Assembly: GCA_016872645.1 (NCBI GenBank)
Contig: VGZH01000042.1
Span: 1 to 49,538 of the forward strand
Direction of reading: 5' to 3'
Source: Planctomycetota bacterium
Lineage (GTDB): Bacteria; Planctomycetota; Planctomycetia; Planctomycetales; Planctomycetaceae
Length of the DNA: 49,538 nucleotides
Position 1 is the first letter of the stretch, and each line of letters begins with the position of its first letter. The translations under genes and the position numbers were made by a program. Under the pieces are notes generated by a model. It saw only the letters and a program-made list of their open reading frames with translations, had not been told where the DNA came from and made no database searches. Positions 35,678-44,666 of this stretch are shown here, in pieces.

Positions 35678-38170
35678 ATGCTTCAACGATTTCTCCAATT
35701 GCTCGGTATCCACGAAGATGTCCTCAAACACATGGACCGCGCGGAGTTGGTGTTTCAACGTGGCGAGGTGTTGTGGATCGGGGCGGTGTTGCTGCTGCCG
35801 CTGGCATGGATGGTCTATCGGCGACAGAAGCTGAATCTGCACACGGTGCCGAAGTGGTTGCTGTTCACGTTGTGTGTGACGCGTGTTTCAATCCTGACGC
35901 TGTTGTTTGTCGTGCTGTCGGGGCCGTACTTGCGGATCGATCACAAGTACGAACGAAAGCCGATCGTGGCATTCCTGTTCGACAACTCGCAGAGCATGAG
36001 GCTGCCAGCGGGACCGTTTGAAACCGACGAGGAATTTGCGGACGGGGCTCGTGCCATTGGGGCGATCAAAGAGGAAACTCCAAGCTCCTCGGCTACCATC
36101 GCGCCAAAAGACAACCTCACCTCCAGCGAGACAAAAAGGGCAGAAGAGTCTCTCCCAACGCCAATCGTTGTCGATGCGGACACACGCACGACGTTGAATC
36201 GAATTCGACGGGCTGAGTTGTCGCAAACCGCTGTGCGAGTCGCGAGTGACAAGCTGCTGAAGCCGCTGGGTGACAAATTTGATGTGCGTTATCTCACGTT
36301 CGCACGCGATGTCGAGCCATTCGTGTTCGATCCGGCCAAAAGTGACCCGCAGTTGCCAGATGTCAACAGCGGGCCGTCGTCCTGGCTCGGGAGTGTCATC
36401 CAGTACGTCGTCGAGGAGGCGGCGGGGCAAAAGATCGCAGGACTTGTGCTGTTCAGCGACGGCCAGAACACGGGGGGGCGATCTCCCGCAGAAGCCGCAC
36501 GCTCGGCGGCGCAGGTCGGTGCGCCGATCTTCGCGGTGCCGGTTGGTTCGCCGAAGCGATTGCAAGATGTCTCAATTGTGGACCTCTACACGACCGGACA
36601 AGTCTCGATCGGTGACACGGTCCGCGTGGCCGTGACGCTCGAATCGCATGGCTTCAACAAGCGGCCCGTGAAGGTGGAGTTGAAGGACGGCGAAACCGTG
36701 CTCGACACGAAGGAGTTGGTGTTGCTCGGCACCGAGCAGCAGCAGACGGAATTGATCTTCGAGGCGAAGGAGGCCGGTGACAAATATCTCACGGTCAACG
36801 TTCCGGCTTTCCCGGAAGAGGCGGAAGAACTGCGAGCTAACAACAGCGACCTGGCGTTCGTGCGGGTCAGTGACGAAAAGCTGAAGGTTCTACTGATCGA
36901 CGGACTGCCACGCTGGGACTTTCGATTCTTGAAGAACGACATCCGCCGCGACAACGGCATCAAGGGCCGTACTGGCGACGAACCGGAAGTTCTCGCCGAA
37001 GCTGAATGGCGGCGAATGTCGAAAGATGATCAAACCGCAAAACTGCCGGCCACCGCGAAAGATTTGTCGGAATACCACACGATCGTTCTCGGTGATGCTT
37101 CCCCTGACATCCTGCACGACGATTTTCGGAAGGCATTGATCGAAGCGGTGCGGGACAAAGGGGTCGGGTTGATCGTCGAAGCGGGGCCGCGCTTCATGCC
37201 GCAGATGTACGACCGAGAGTTTCAGTCACTGCTGCCGGTCGTCTTGAAAAACAACGCCGACAACGGCATCGAGGCTCCCGCGTACAAGCCCTTCAAGATC
37301 GAGATCACCCAGGAAGGCTTGCTGCACGAGTCTCTGCGACTGCATGACGATCCCGGCCGCAACGTTCAAGTCTGGTCGCAGATGCCGACCTACTTCTGGG
37401 CTGCCGCCATCGAGCGGCCGTCGCCCGCCGCGATTGTGCTGGCGCGCAATCCGAGCATCGAGAACCGCTGGGGCAAGCAACCGCTCATCGCGTATCAGTT
37501 CGCGGGCAAAGGGAAGGTCGCGTTTCTCGGCATGGACGCAACGTACCTCTGGCGGCAAAACGTCGGCGACCGCTTCTTCTACAAGTTCTGGGGGCAGATG
37601 CTCCGCTTCGTCGGCCGGACCGAAGACGGCTCGGAGAAGAAGGAGAGTCGACTGCTCGTGCGCCCGGTGCGAGTCCAGCCGGGTGAATCCGCCGAGATCG
37701 AACTCTTCGCGTTCACCGCCGACGGCCAGCCACGCACCGATGCGACGCTCAAGGTCAGCACGCTGGGTCCGACTGGTTCACAAATGGTGGAACTCGTCGC
37801 CGACAAGTTCGTGAAGGGCCGTTTCACCGGCAAGTTCTCGCCGAAGGAAACCGGCGAGCATCGAGTGCTTTATCAACCGAACGATTCGCCAAAAACGGTC
37901 GAAGGCAAGCTCCGCGTCATGCCGTCGTCCGAAGAACTGCGCGATCCGAACTTGAATCGTCCATTGCTGGAAACTCTCGCCAGCACGACCGGCGGCAAAG
38001 TGATTTCGATTGCCGATCTCGCCTCGCTGCCGGAACTGTTCAAGGGGGAACCGATGCTGATCGAGGTTCACCGCGAAGCCAGCATCTGGGACAACTGGTT
38101 TACGCTGCTGCTCATCACAATGATTTATGCGTTGGATGTCGGGCTTCGTCGTCTGAGTGGGTTGAGTTGA
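35678..38170 (+). CDS. VWA membrane protein with GATase-like domain
   Basis: 830 residues. Two transmembrane segments (about 31-48 and 59-81) precede a VWA domain with the metal site FDNSQSM at 101-107, and a single segment near 808-825 closes the protein (WFTLLLITMIYALDVGLRRL). A beta-sandwich (about 300-400, VSIGDTVRVAVTLESHGF) is followed by a class I glutamine amidotransferase-like region (about 405-640, KVLLIDGLPRWDFRFLKNDI, then HTIVLGDASPDIL) that lacks a visible catalytic Cys. The architecture matches Bat/VWA proteins partnered with MoxR and DUF58. It probably works with the DUF4175-like protein upstream and the prenyltransferase-repeat protein 15 bp downstream. Confidence 0.88.
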   Translation: MLQRFLQLLGIHEDVLKHMDRAELVFQRGEVLWIGAVLLLPLAWMVYRRQKLNLHTVPKWLLFTLCVTRVSILTLLFVVLSGPYLRIDHKYERKPIVAFLFDNSQSMRLPAGPFETDEEFADGARAIGAIKEETPSSSATIAPKDNLTSSETKRAEESLPTPIVVDADTRTTLNRIRRAELSQTAVRVASDKLLKPLGDKFDVRYLTFARDVEPFVFDPAKSDPQLPDVNSGPSSWLGSVIQYVVEEAAGQKIAGLVLFSDGQNTGGRSPAEAARSAAQVGAPIFAVPVGSPKRLQDVSIVDLYTTGQVSIGDTVRVAVTLESHGFNKRPVKVELKDGETVLDTKELVLLGTEQQQTELIFEAKEAGDKYLTVNVPAFPEEAEELRANNSDLAFVRVSDEKLKVLLIDGLPRWDFRFLKNDIRRDNGIKGRTGDEPEVLAEAEWRRMSKDDQTAKLPATAKDLSEYHTIVLGDASPDILHDDFRKALIEAVRDKGVGLIVEAGPRFMPQMYDREFQSLLPVVLKNNADNGIEAPAYKPFKIEITQEGLLHESLRLHDDPGRNVQVWSQMPTYFWAAAIERPSPAAIVLARNPSIENRWGKQPLIAYQFAGKGKVAFLGMDATYLWRQNVGDRFFYKFWGQMLRFVGRTEDGSEKKESRLLVRPVRVQPGESAEIELFAFTADGQPRTDATLKVSTLGPTGSQMVELVADKFVKGRFTGKFSPKETGEHRVLYQPNDSPKTVEGKLRVMPSSEELRDPNLNRPLLETLASTTGGKVISIADLASLPELFKGEPMLIEVHREASIWDNWFTLLLITMIYALDVGLRRLSGLS

Positions 38171-38185
38171 GAAGGGGAGGAAGCG

Positions 38186-39346
38186 ATGCGTCACCTTGGA
38201 GTGCGGTGTATCAGCACCGCTTTGGATCTTTTCATTGGTCTCGCCCGCTGTGATTCGTCGCGATGTCGTCGAACGAATCCAAGGCGGTGCTTACACACCG
38301 CACTCCAAAGTTTCGTCGCCGTTGTTCTGTTCGCGGCGTCGGCGCACGCACAAAGCAAGTCTCCCGCCGCGACTCCAACCACCGCCGCGCCGCTCACCGA
38401 GCAAAAGGTCATCGAGCGAGTCACGGCCTCTGTGGATCGCAGCCTCGAATATCTCGCGTCGAAACAGAAGCCGGATGGAAGTTGGGATGACTGCAATGCC
38501 GGAAACGCGCTGACGATACTGGCGATGCTCGGCCGAGGACATGTGCCGGGGCGTGGGCAATACAAAGAAGTGTTGCAGAAGGGCCGGAAGTATCTGCTTA
38601 AGACGCAGCGTGAGGACGGCTTGTTTCATTCGCGACGCCAAGCCGGAGCGGGGCCGATGTACGAGCACGGGCTTTCGACGCTCGCGACGGCGGAGCTTTA
38701 CGGCATGGACCCCGACCCCGATGTCGAAGAGAAACTGCGTCGAGCGGTGCAGGTCATCGTCAAGGCTCAGTCGCCGAACGGCGGTTGGCGGTACAACCCG
38801 CGGCCGGGAGACCACGACCTTAGCGTGAGCGTGATGCAGATCGTGGCGCTGCGAGCGGCCAACAACGCCGAGATTCCCGTGCCCGAGGAGATCATCGAGA
38901 AGGCGGCGAAGTACGTGCGGTATTGTGCTCACCCGAACGGCGGCTACGGCTACCAAGGTCCGGCTCAGGGAGCACAAACTTCGGCGGCCGGTGTCGTCTC
39001 GCTGCAACTGCTCGGCAAGTACGACGACCCCAGTGTTCCCAAGACTCTCGACCTGCTGGCGAAGTTCCCGGTCGAGTGGTCGGCCAACAGCATCCAGTAT
39101 TGGTACTACTTCCATTACTACGCGATTCAGGCGAACTACCAGGCGGGGGGCAAGTACTGGAACGACTGGCACCCGCGCGTCCGCGAATTGCTGCTCGACA
39201 AACAAAACGCCGACGGCAGTTGGGATGTCCCCGGCGGCACCGCCGAAAATGCCGGCGTCGTCGGTCCCAACAATATCTACTGGACCGGCATGGCCTCGCT
39301 GATCCTCGAAGTTTACATGCACTTCCTGCCGGCGTATCAGCGGTAG
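38186..39346 (+). CDS. Secreted prenyltransferase/squalene-oxidase repeat protein
   Basis: 386 residues. The mature part shows alpha/alpha-barrel repeats: SLEYLASKQKPDGSWDD, YLLKTQREDGLF, RRAVQVIVKAQSPNGGWRYN, KYVRYCAHPNGGYGYQ and LLDKQNADGSWDVPGG, ending in SLILEVYMHFLPAY. The DxDD or equivalent catalytic motif of true cyclases is not seen, so it is probably a non-catalytic or differently used barrel. A signal peptide core (FVAVVLFAASAHA) ends near residue 56. Residues about 4-41 before it are encoded by a palindromic repeat (38196-38308), giving an abnormally long Cys/Arg-rich n-region. A GTG start at 38327 (GTTGTTCTG region lacks ATG) is not clearly better. It follows the VWA gene by 15 bp. 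Confidence 0.88.
   Translation: MRHLGVRCISTALDLFIGLARCDSSRCRRTNPRRCLHTALQSFVAVVLFAASAHAQSKSPAATPTTAAPLTEQKVIERVTASVDRSLEYLASKQKPDGSWDDCNAGNALTILAMLGRGHVPGRGQYKEVLQKGRKYLLKTQREDGLFHSRRQAGAGPMYEHGLSTLATAELYGMDPDPDVEEKLRRAVQVIVKAQSPNGGWRYNPRPGDHDLSVSVMQIVALRAANNAEIPVPEEIIEKAAKYVRYCAHPNGGYGYQGPAQGAQTSAAGVVSLQLLGKYDDPSVPKTLDLLAKFPVEWSANSIQYWYYFHYYAIQANYQAGGKYWNDWHPRVRELLLDKQNADGSWDVPGGTAENAGVVGPNNIYWTGMASLILEVYMHFLPAYQR
38196..38308. repeat. GGAGTGCGG palindromic element, copy 1
   Basis: TTGGAGTGCGGTGTATCAGC (38196-38215) and the following ACCGCTTTGGAT are inverted at 38276-38308 with about 4 mismatches over 32 bases; the central spacer is about 47 bp. The left arm differs from copy 2 (44045) at one base in 32. 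The element lies inside the first codons of the prenyltransferase-repeat gene. Confidence 0.88.
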
Positions 39347-39360
39347 CGCGTCGCGGCACT

Positions 39361-39390
39361 CACTCAATCGTGACGAGACGATGTTGAGTG
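39361..39390. terminator. Hairpin between convergent genes
   Basis: CACTCAATCGT (39361-39371) pairs with ACGATGTTGAGTG (39378-39390) with a 2-base bulge. It sits between the prenyltransferase-repeat gene and the radical SAM gene and covers the latter's stop codon. No T-run follows, so terminator function is a guess. Confidence 0.4.
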
Positions 39391-40908
39391 ACGAGATTGG
39401 CGCGGCGGTGGCCGCAGGCTTGGTTTTTCTTCGGACCTGACGGACGTTTGTCGCACCGACAGAGAACCGCGCAAGCACGTCGGAGTGTCGGAGCGTCCGC
39501 CACGTTGGTAGTCGCGAAGCATGGCCGGCGCGAGTTCGTCAGCATCATCGCCGACTTCGGTCGTCGCGAACTCGAACACCAATTCGGTCAGTTTGAGCAG
39601 CGGGATACCGCTGAAGCGGCCGAGGCGGATATAGAGCCAGTCGGTCAGCCGCCAGAGCGTCCAGAACGGGGACTCGTCACGCCACAACAGCGGCAAGCTT
39701 TCGACGAAGTTGCCGCTGTTGCCGAGCAAGTCCCACACGCGAGCGAAGCGGCGCAGGCGGCCAAGATCGGCGGCGGACAACACACGCGTACTGAGCACTT
39801 CATACGGAGCGGCCGGGCTGTAGATCATTTGCTCGGCCGAGTCGTGGCGGATGATCGGTGTGCCGCGCAGGCGTTTGAGGATGCCGACTTGAATTTCTTG
39901 CGGGCCGAGCGCGAGCAGTCGGTCGAATCCGGCGGCGAAGCTACCGAGCGTTTCGCCCGGCAGGCCGGCAATCAGGTCGGCATGGATGTGGACGCCGGTT
40001 TGCTCGCGCAGGAAACGGAAGTTGGCGGCGAGCTGTTCGTTGTCCTGTCGGCGGCTGATGAGTTCGGCAGTCTGATCGTTAAAGGTCTGTACGCCGACCT
40101 CAAATTGCAGCACGGCGGGGGGGAACTGCACGATCAACTCGCGGAGCGACTCCGGCAGACGGTCGGGAATCATTTCAAAGTGCAGGAACAATCCGGGCCG
40201 CATCCGGTCGAGGAAGAATTGCAAGATCGCTCGGCTGACGCGCGGATTCAGATTGAAAGTCCGATCGACGAATTTGAAGGCTTGGCAGCCGCGATCGAGC
40301 AACCGCTGCATCGCGGCCAGGAACGGTTCGAGCGGAAACTGACGCACCGGAATGTCGAGCGCGGACAGACAGAATTCGCAGGTGAACGGACAACCGCGCG
40401 ACGCTTCGACGTAAATGACTCGATGTGCGATGTCCTCGTCGGAGTAGAAATCGTAGGGCAGGGCGAGCTCATCCAATCGGGGAAGTTCCGCTGCGATGAT
40501 TTTCGCGGCCGGCTGAACGCCCTCAAGCAGCGGCCGACAGAGCTTTGCAAACTCCAAGTCCCCTTCGCCGGTAATGACATAGTCTGCGAGCTGCACGATC
40601 GGCTGCTCATCGACCTCGAAGCTGACTTCCGGTCCACCGAGTACGACGACGATGTCGGGCCGTAACTGTTTCAGTGCGGCGACCAGTCGCGTGGCCGGAT
40701 CGATGTTCCAGATGTAGACCCCCAAACCAACGATCTTGGGATCGCGCGAGACGACCGCGTCGAGGACTTCCAGAATCGCGTCGTTGATCGTGAACTCAAT
40801 CAATTCTGCCCGCGGCTGCAAATCACCAAGGTTGGCGAACAAGTACCTCAGCCCAAACGCGCAGTGCGGGTACTTGGCATTCAGCGTGGTCAGCAGGATC
40901 TCCGGCAT
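39364..40908 (-). CDS. B12-binding-domain radical SAM protein (DUF4080 type)
   Basis: 514 residues from ATG 40908; the longer frame to 41028 overlaps the divergent neighbour and lacks conservation, while [20 protein letters not shown] is the usual start of this family. A Rossmann-like B12-binding domain (about 1-130, [12 protein letters not shown]) is followed by the radical SAM core with [13 protein letters not shown] (Cys173, Cys177, Cys180) and [12 protein letters not shown]. The C-terminal region (about 370-470) fits DUF4080. It makes 5'-deoxyadenosyl radicals; the substrate is unknown, possibly lipid or cofactor methylation. The last 45 residues are Arg/Ser-rich and look non-conserved. 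Confidence 0.88.
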   Translation of the reverse strand: MPEILLTTLNAKYPHCAFGLRYLFANLGDLQPRAELIEFTINDAILEVLDAVVSRDPKIVGLGVYIWNIDPATRLVAALKQLRPDIVVVLGGPEVSFEVDEQPIVQLADYVITGEGDLEFAKLCRPLLEGVQPAAKIIAAELPRLDELALPYDFYSDEDIAHRVIYVEASRGCPFTCEFCLSALDIPVRQFPLEPFLAAMQRLLDRGCQAFKFVDRTFNLNPRVSRAILQFFLDRMRPGLFLHFEMIPDRLPESLRELIVQFPPAVLQFEVGVQTFNDQTAELISRRQDNEQLAANFRFLREQTGVHIHADLIAGLPGETLGSFAAGFDRLLALGPQEIQVGILKRLRGTPIIRHDSAEQMIYSPAAPYEVLSTRVLSAADLGRLRRFARVWDLLGNSGNFVESLPLLWRDESPFWTLWRLTDWLYIRLGRFSGIPLLKLTELVFEFATTEVGDDADELAPAMLRDYQRGGRSDTPTCLRGSLSVRQTSVRSEEKPSLRPPPRQSRHSTSSRHD

Positions 40909-40969
40909 GTCGGCCACTGTAACGAATCCGCTACGATGAGCGGAGAAAATACTCGTTCGAGAACTTTTC

Positions 40970-42112
40970 ATGCACTTGATTGCCACCACCACATTTGGTC
41001 TCGAAGCTGTCGTTTCGCGAGAGCTCAAGCAGCTTGGCTATGAGAAACAGACCACCGAGGACGGCAAGGTCACGTTCGAGGGCGACGCATCCGCCATTGC
41101 ACGGGCCAACCTGTGGTTGCGATCCGCCGAACGGGTGCTGGTCCAAGTCGGGCAGTTTGAGGCCCGCGATTTCGGCGAATTGTTCGACCGCACGAACGCG
41201 CTGCCGTGGGAGGATTGGTTGCCGGAGAATGCCTACTTTCCTGTGCGAGGCCGCTCGGTGCGGTCGCAGTTGCACAGCACGCCGGATTGCCAGGCGATTG
41301 TGAAAAAGGCGATCGTCGAGCGGCTGAAGCAGCGGTATCGCAAAGTCTGGTTTCAGGAGAACGGCCCGACGTTCACGATCGAAGTCTCGCTGCTGAAGGA
41401 CCGAGCCACGTTGACGATCGACACGACTGGTCCGGGGTTGCACAAGCGAGGCTATCGCAAGCAGGCGGGCGAGGCTCCGCTGAAGGAGACGCTCGCGGCT
41501 GCGCTGATTCAGTTGAGCTACTGGAATTCCGGCCGCATGTTGCTCGATCCGTTCTGCGGCAGCGGCACGATCCCGATCGAAGCGGCACTGATCGGCCGCA
41601 AGCTCGCGCCGGGATTGCATCGCGCGTTCGTGGCCGAGGAATGGCCGGTCGTGCCTCGCGAGATTTGGGAGCAAGCTCGCGAAGAAGCCCGCAGCGTCGC
41701 GCTGCCGAAACTTGACGCTCCGATTGTCGGCAGCGACATCGACGCCGAAGTCCTCAAGCTCGCGCAGCATCACGCCATGCTGGTCGGAGTCGCGGAAGAC
41801 ATCCGCTTCGAGCACCGCGACTTCGCCAAAATCTCTGGCCCCGACTTGTTGCCCTACGGCTGCTTGATCGCCAACCCGCCGTATGGCGAGCGACTCGGAG
41901 AACTCAACGAAGCGGAAGCTCTTTACGCCAGAATGGGAGCTTTCTGCAACCGGCTTAATGCATGGTCGGTCTATGTGCTGACCTCGCATAAGGAGTTCGA
42001 GCGTCTTTTCGACCGAGCGAGCGATCGTCGCCGCAAGCTCTTCAACGGCCGCCTCGAATGCACCTACTACCAGTTCCAAGGACCGCGACCGCCAAGGGAA
42101 ACGCATGAGTGA
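40970..42112 (+). CDS. THUMP-domain 23S rRNA methyltransferase (RlmL/YpsC-like)
   Basis: 380 residues. An N-terminal ferredoxin-like/THUMP region (about 1-155, [18 protein letters not shown]) is followed by a Rossmann methyltransferase with [14 protein letters not shown] at 193-206 and the N6-amino methylation motif NPPYGER at 302-308. By family, it methylates a guanine N2 in 23S rRNA (RlmL N-terminal half or Bacillus YpsC); the motif and length fit that, though the exact site cannot be told. The divergent radical SAM gene starts 61 bp away, and the Nudix gene downstream overlaps by 8 bp. Confidence 0.92.
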   Translation: MHLIATTTFGLEAVVSRELKQLGYEKQTTEDGKVTFEGDASAIARANLWLRSAERVLVQVGQFEARDFGELFDRTNALPWEDWLPENAYFPVRGRSVRSQLHSTPDCQAIVKKAIVERLKQRYRKVWFQENGPTFTIEVSLLKDRATLTIDTTGPGLHKRGYRKQAGEAPLKETLAAALIQLSYWNSGRMLLDPFCGSGTIPIEAALIGRKLAPGLHRAFVAEEWPVVPREIWEQAREEARSVALPKLDAPIVGSDIDAEVLKLAQHHAMLVGVAEDIRFEHRDFAKISGPDLLPYGCLIANPPYGERLGELNEAEALYARMGAFCNRLNAWSVYVLTSHKEFERLFDRASDRRRKLFNGRLECTYYQFQGPRPPRETHE

Positions 42113-42677
42113 GCCATTGCGTCCACGCCTGAACGGGCCGTGGCAGGTATTGAGCACCACAGAAATCTATCGCGATCCGTGGGTGGTGCTCACGAAGGAT
42201 GACGTGATTCGGCCGGATGGCCGGCCGGGGACGCACACAGTCACGCGGTTCAAGGATGGCGTGTCGGTGCTGCCACTGGATGCGGATGGCTTCGTCTTTC
42301 TGACCGAAGAATTTCATTACGCGCAGGGATGTCGCGCGATCGAGGTCATCAGCGGTGGCGTCGAATCGGACGAAGACTTGCCGGCGGCGGCCGCTCGGGA
42401 ATTGCGGGAGGAGGTCGGCATTGTCGCATCGCGCTGGACACCGTTGGGGGTTGTCGATCCGCTCACGTCGCAGGCGATCGCGCCCATCTCGCTGTTCCTG
42501 GCGGAAGGACTGTCCTTCGTGGAAGCGACGCCCGACGGGACCGAGACGATCCACCGGTTGCGAGTTCCTTTCACCGAAGCGGTCGAGATGGTCATGCGCG
42601 GCGAGATTACGCATTCCGGCAGTTGCGTACTGATCCTGAAAGCAGCACGAATCTTGGCCAGTCGTGCAAACCCTTAG
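42105..42677 (+). CDS. Nudix hydrolase (ADP-ribose pyrophosphatase-like)
   Basis: 190 residues with a perfect Nudix box at residues 84-106: Gly84, Glu90, then REL-R-EEVGI. The N-terminal part (WQVLSTTEIYRDPWVVLTKD, then VSVLPLDADGFVFLTEEFHY) resembles ADP-ribose/ADP-sugar pyrophosphatases. It likely hydrolyses nucleoside diphosphate derivatives. The start ATG 42105 lies inside the end of the methyltransferase gene, so translation is probably coupled. Confidence 0.92.
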   Translation: MSEPLRPRLNGPWQVLSTTEIYRDPWVVLTKDDVIRPDGRPGTHTVTRFKDGVSVLPLDADGFVFLTEEFHYAQGCRAIEVISGGVESDEDLPAAAARELREEVGIVASRWTPLGVVDPLTSQAIAPISLFLAEGLSFVEATPDGTETIHRLRVPFTEAVEMVMRGEITHSGSCVLILKAARILASRANP

Positions 42678-42709
42678 GAGGGAACTCGAACGAACTTGCC
42701 GATGACTCG

Positions 42710-42767
42710 AGCACGACGCGCGAGCGAGTGGTTGCCCACTAAAAATTACTCGCTCGCGCGTGGTGCT
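42710..42767. terminator. Long hairpin between convergent genes
   Basis: AGCACGACGCGCGAGCGAGT (42710-42729) is inverted at 42748-42767 with one mismatch in 20 bases; the loop is 18 bases and itself contains AGTGG/CCACT. It covers the stop of the LarA-like gene and lies 33 bp after the Nudix stop, so it could terminate both, or be a dispersed palindrome. Confidence 0.6.
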
Positions 42768-44034
42768 AATGTCCTTCGAAAACCGGCGTCAGGTTGCCGG
42801 CCGCATCGAAATCCATTTCGCTGGGGCCGGAGATGACCGTCAAATCCGAACGCTTCTGGATCTCCGGCAGATACGCCTCGCTGATGAGCACCTCGCTGAG
42901 GTGCAGCGTGTTTGAGATGTGGACGATCTTCGACTTCGTCGGCTCGACGAGACCGAGTGTCGGCAGAGCGTTGGCAATGACGTCGCGATCGGTGTCGAAC
43001 GCGATGGGGAGCATCGCGGCGGTCGGATGGCCTCCGGTCAGGCAGTTGATCGCGGTGATCTTGCGATCGACTTGATTGATCGTGCGCGAGTTTGTGAACT
43101 CGGCGATGCCGATGCCAGTGGCGTTGCCGTGAGTCGCCTCGGTCAGTCCGCGGACAAAGATCCGCTTGACCGAGACGTCGTCGTGTTCGGTCGCGGCGTG
43201 GTCGTTGTACTTGCGGCCGATGACGTTTGTGTCCATGCCGGTGCCGCTGATGTTCTTGCCGATCTGGTCGATGATCAGCAGTTGCACGCTGGCAAATGGC
43301 AGCTTCGGCAGCCATGTGCGAGCTTGTGTCAACAGTTCGGACTCACGCTCGAAGAACTGCGACGGTGGGACGGCGGCGATCATGCCGGTCTCGTCGTAGG
43401 CGTTCTCGACGATGGCCAGGCCGGCGACGACTTTGCATTTGCGCAGCACGACGTCGGCAACCGCGCGGATGATTTCCAGGAAGCTGAAATCCAAAATCGC
43501 GCGGTGATAAATCTTCGCCCCTTCGTGCTTGCCGAGTCCGATGAGCATCATTTTGTGCAAGCCAGATTCGATCGGGCCGACGAAGCCGGTGTGCGGTTTG
43601 ACTCGACCGACGACCAGAACGTGATCGCAGTTGAAAGCGTGCTTGTCGAAGTGGACCGGGATGCCTTGCGGCGTCGTATCGACGACGACGGTTTCCATCG
43701 ATGCGCGAATCTCCGCGCCGGTGAAGGCTTCGGTGACTCCATAGCCTTCGATGATCTGCCGCTGACCTTCGGGAGTTCCGCCACCGTGGCTGCCCATCGC
43801 CGGGACAATGATCGGTTTCGCGTTGAGCGAGCGGACGTGATCGCAGGCGGCCTTGATGATGATGGCGATGTTGGCGATCCCTCGGCTGCCCGCCGTGATT
43901 GCGACCGTCTGCCCCGGCCGCACAGTTTTGCCAAGGCTGAGCGTCGCCAGTTGCCGCTCGACTTCGCCGGGAATATCGTTCACGCGTGTCGCATCAAACG
44001 TCTGCTTGACTCGCACCATGCGGGGAAAGCTCAT
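42766..44034 (-). CDS. LarA-like (DUF2088/DUF362-type) protein
   Basis: 422 residues. The N-terminal half follows the lactate racemase LarA N-terminal domain: GKTVRPGQTVAITAGSRGIA, IIVPAMGSHGGGTPEGQ and HVLVVGRVKPHTGFVGPIES. LarA itself needs a nickel-pincer nucleotide bound to a Lys; no larB/C/E genes are nearby, and the C-terminal half (from about 220) diverges from LarA. It is therefore a family member of unknown substrate, perhaps an isomerase. It starts 10 bp from a palindromic element (44045-44132) that probably occupies its leader. Confidence 0.75.
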   Translation of the reverse strand: MSFPRMVRVKQTFDATRVNDIPGEVERQLATLSLGKTVRPGQTVAITAGSRGIANIAIIIKAACDHVRSLNAKPIIVPAMGSHGGGTPEGQRQIIEGYGVTEAFTGAEIRASMETVVVDTTPQGIPVHFDKHAFNCDHVLVVGRVKPHTGFVGPIESGLHKMMLIGLGKHEGAKIYHRAILDFSFLEIIRAVADVVLRKCKVVAGLAIVENAYDETGMIAAVPPSQFFERESELLTQARTWLPKLPFASVQLLIIDQIGKNISGTGMDTNVIGRKYNDHAATEHDDVSVKRIFVRGLTEATHGNATGIGIAEFTNSRTINQVDRKITAINCLTGGHPTAAMLPIAFDTDRDVIANALPTLGLVEPTKSKIVHISNTLHLSEVLISEAYLPEIQKRSDLTVISGPSEMDFDAAGNLTPVFEGH

Positions 44035-44044
44035 GGGATTTCCT

Positions 44045-44132
44045 TTGGAGTGCGGTGTGTCAGCACCGCTTTGGATTTCAGCGTCGCCTGCCTCGGAGAG
44101 TCCTAAAGCGATGCTGACACACCGCGCTCCAA
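44045..44132. repeat. GGAGTGCGG palindromic element, copy 2
   Basis: The left arm starts TTGGAGTGCGGTGTGTCAGC (44045-44064) and continues ACCGCTTTGGAT; the right arm (44104-44132) is inverted with 3 mismatches in about 28 bases. It fills most of the divergent gap between the LarA-like gene and arfB. Confidence 0.88.
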
Positions 44133-44188
44133 AAATGGCCTTGGCAGTTTAGACCTCTGCGGCGTCTCAATCCACACGGTGAGATTTG

Positions 44189-44665
44189 ATGGCTGACTCG
44201 AAATTAAAAACTGCTGAGGCTGATCTGGACGAGTCGCCGGATGATGTGCTGGCCGTCACCCCGCGGATTCAGATTCCGCATGACGAGTTCGCCTTCCAAT
44301 TTGCTCGGAGTTCCGGTCCGGGCGGACAGAATGTCAACAAAGTGAACTCAAAGGCGATGCTCCGCTGGCGACCGCTGGAGTCGCCCAGCTTGCCGGATGA
44401 CGTGCGGCAACGCTTTGCTGTTCGGTTCGCCTCGAAGCTGCTGGCGGACGGCAGCATTCTGATTTCCTGCGAGAAGTCACGCAGCCAGTTGCTCAACCGC
44501 ATCGGTTGCCTCGAACAACTTGCCGGCTGGTTGAAAGAAGTCGCGGTCCCACCCAAGAAGCGCCGACCGACAAAGCCGACGAAGGGTTCAAAGACTCGTC
44601 GCCTGAATGACAAACGCCGCCACTCGGATACCAAGCGAATGCGCGGTTCGCTGGGCGATGACTGA
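44189..44665 (+). CDS. arfB: Peptidyl-tRNA hydrolase ArfB (ribosome rescue)
   Basis: 158 residues from ATG 44189. The GGQ motif is at 45-47 in SSGPGGQNVNKVNSKAMLRW, and the C-terminal tail is Lys/Arg-rich (KKRRPTKPTKGSKTRRLNDK), as in ArfB/YaeJ, where it enters the empty mRNA channel of stalled ribosomes. The length is close to the usual 140 residues and no codon-recognition domain is present, so it is not a normal release factor. The convergent SpoU methyltransferase stops just 1 bp away, leaving no room for a terminator. Confidence 0.93.
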   Translation: MADSKLKTAEADLDESPDDVLAVTPRIQIPHDEFAFQFARSSGPGGQNVNKVNSKAMLRWRPLESPSLPDDVRQRFAVRFASKLLADGSILISCEKSRSQLLNRIGCLEQLAGWLKEVAVPPKKRRPTKPTKGSKTRRLNDKRRHSDTKRMRGSLGDD

Positions 44666-44666
44666 A

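Noticed and set aside
38291-39478. Long antisense frame opposite the prenyltransferase-repeat gene
   Set aside because: It mirrors real codons and shows no start context or domain.
42919-44106. Long plus-strand frame opposite the LarA-like gene
   Set aside because: The LarA-like motifs are on the minus strand; the plus product is Asp/Arg-rich with no recognisable family.
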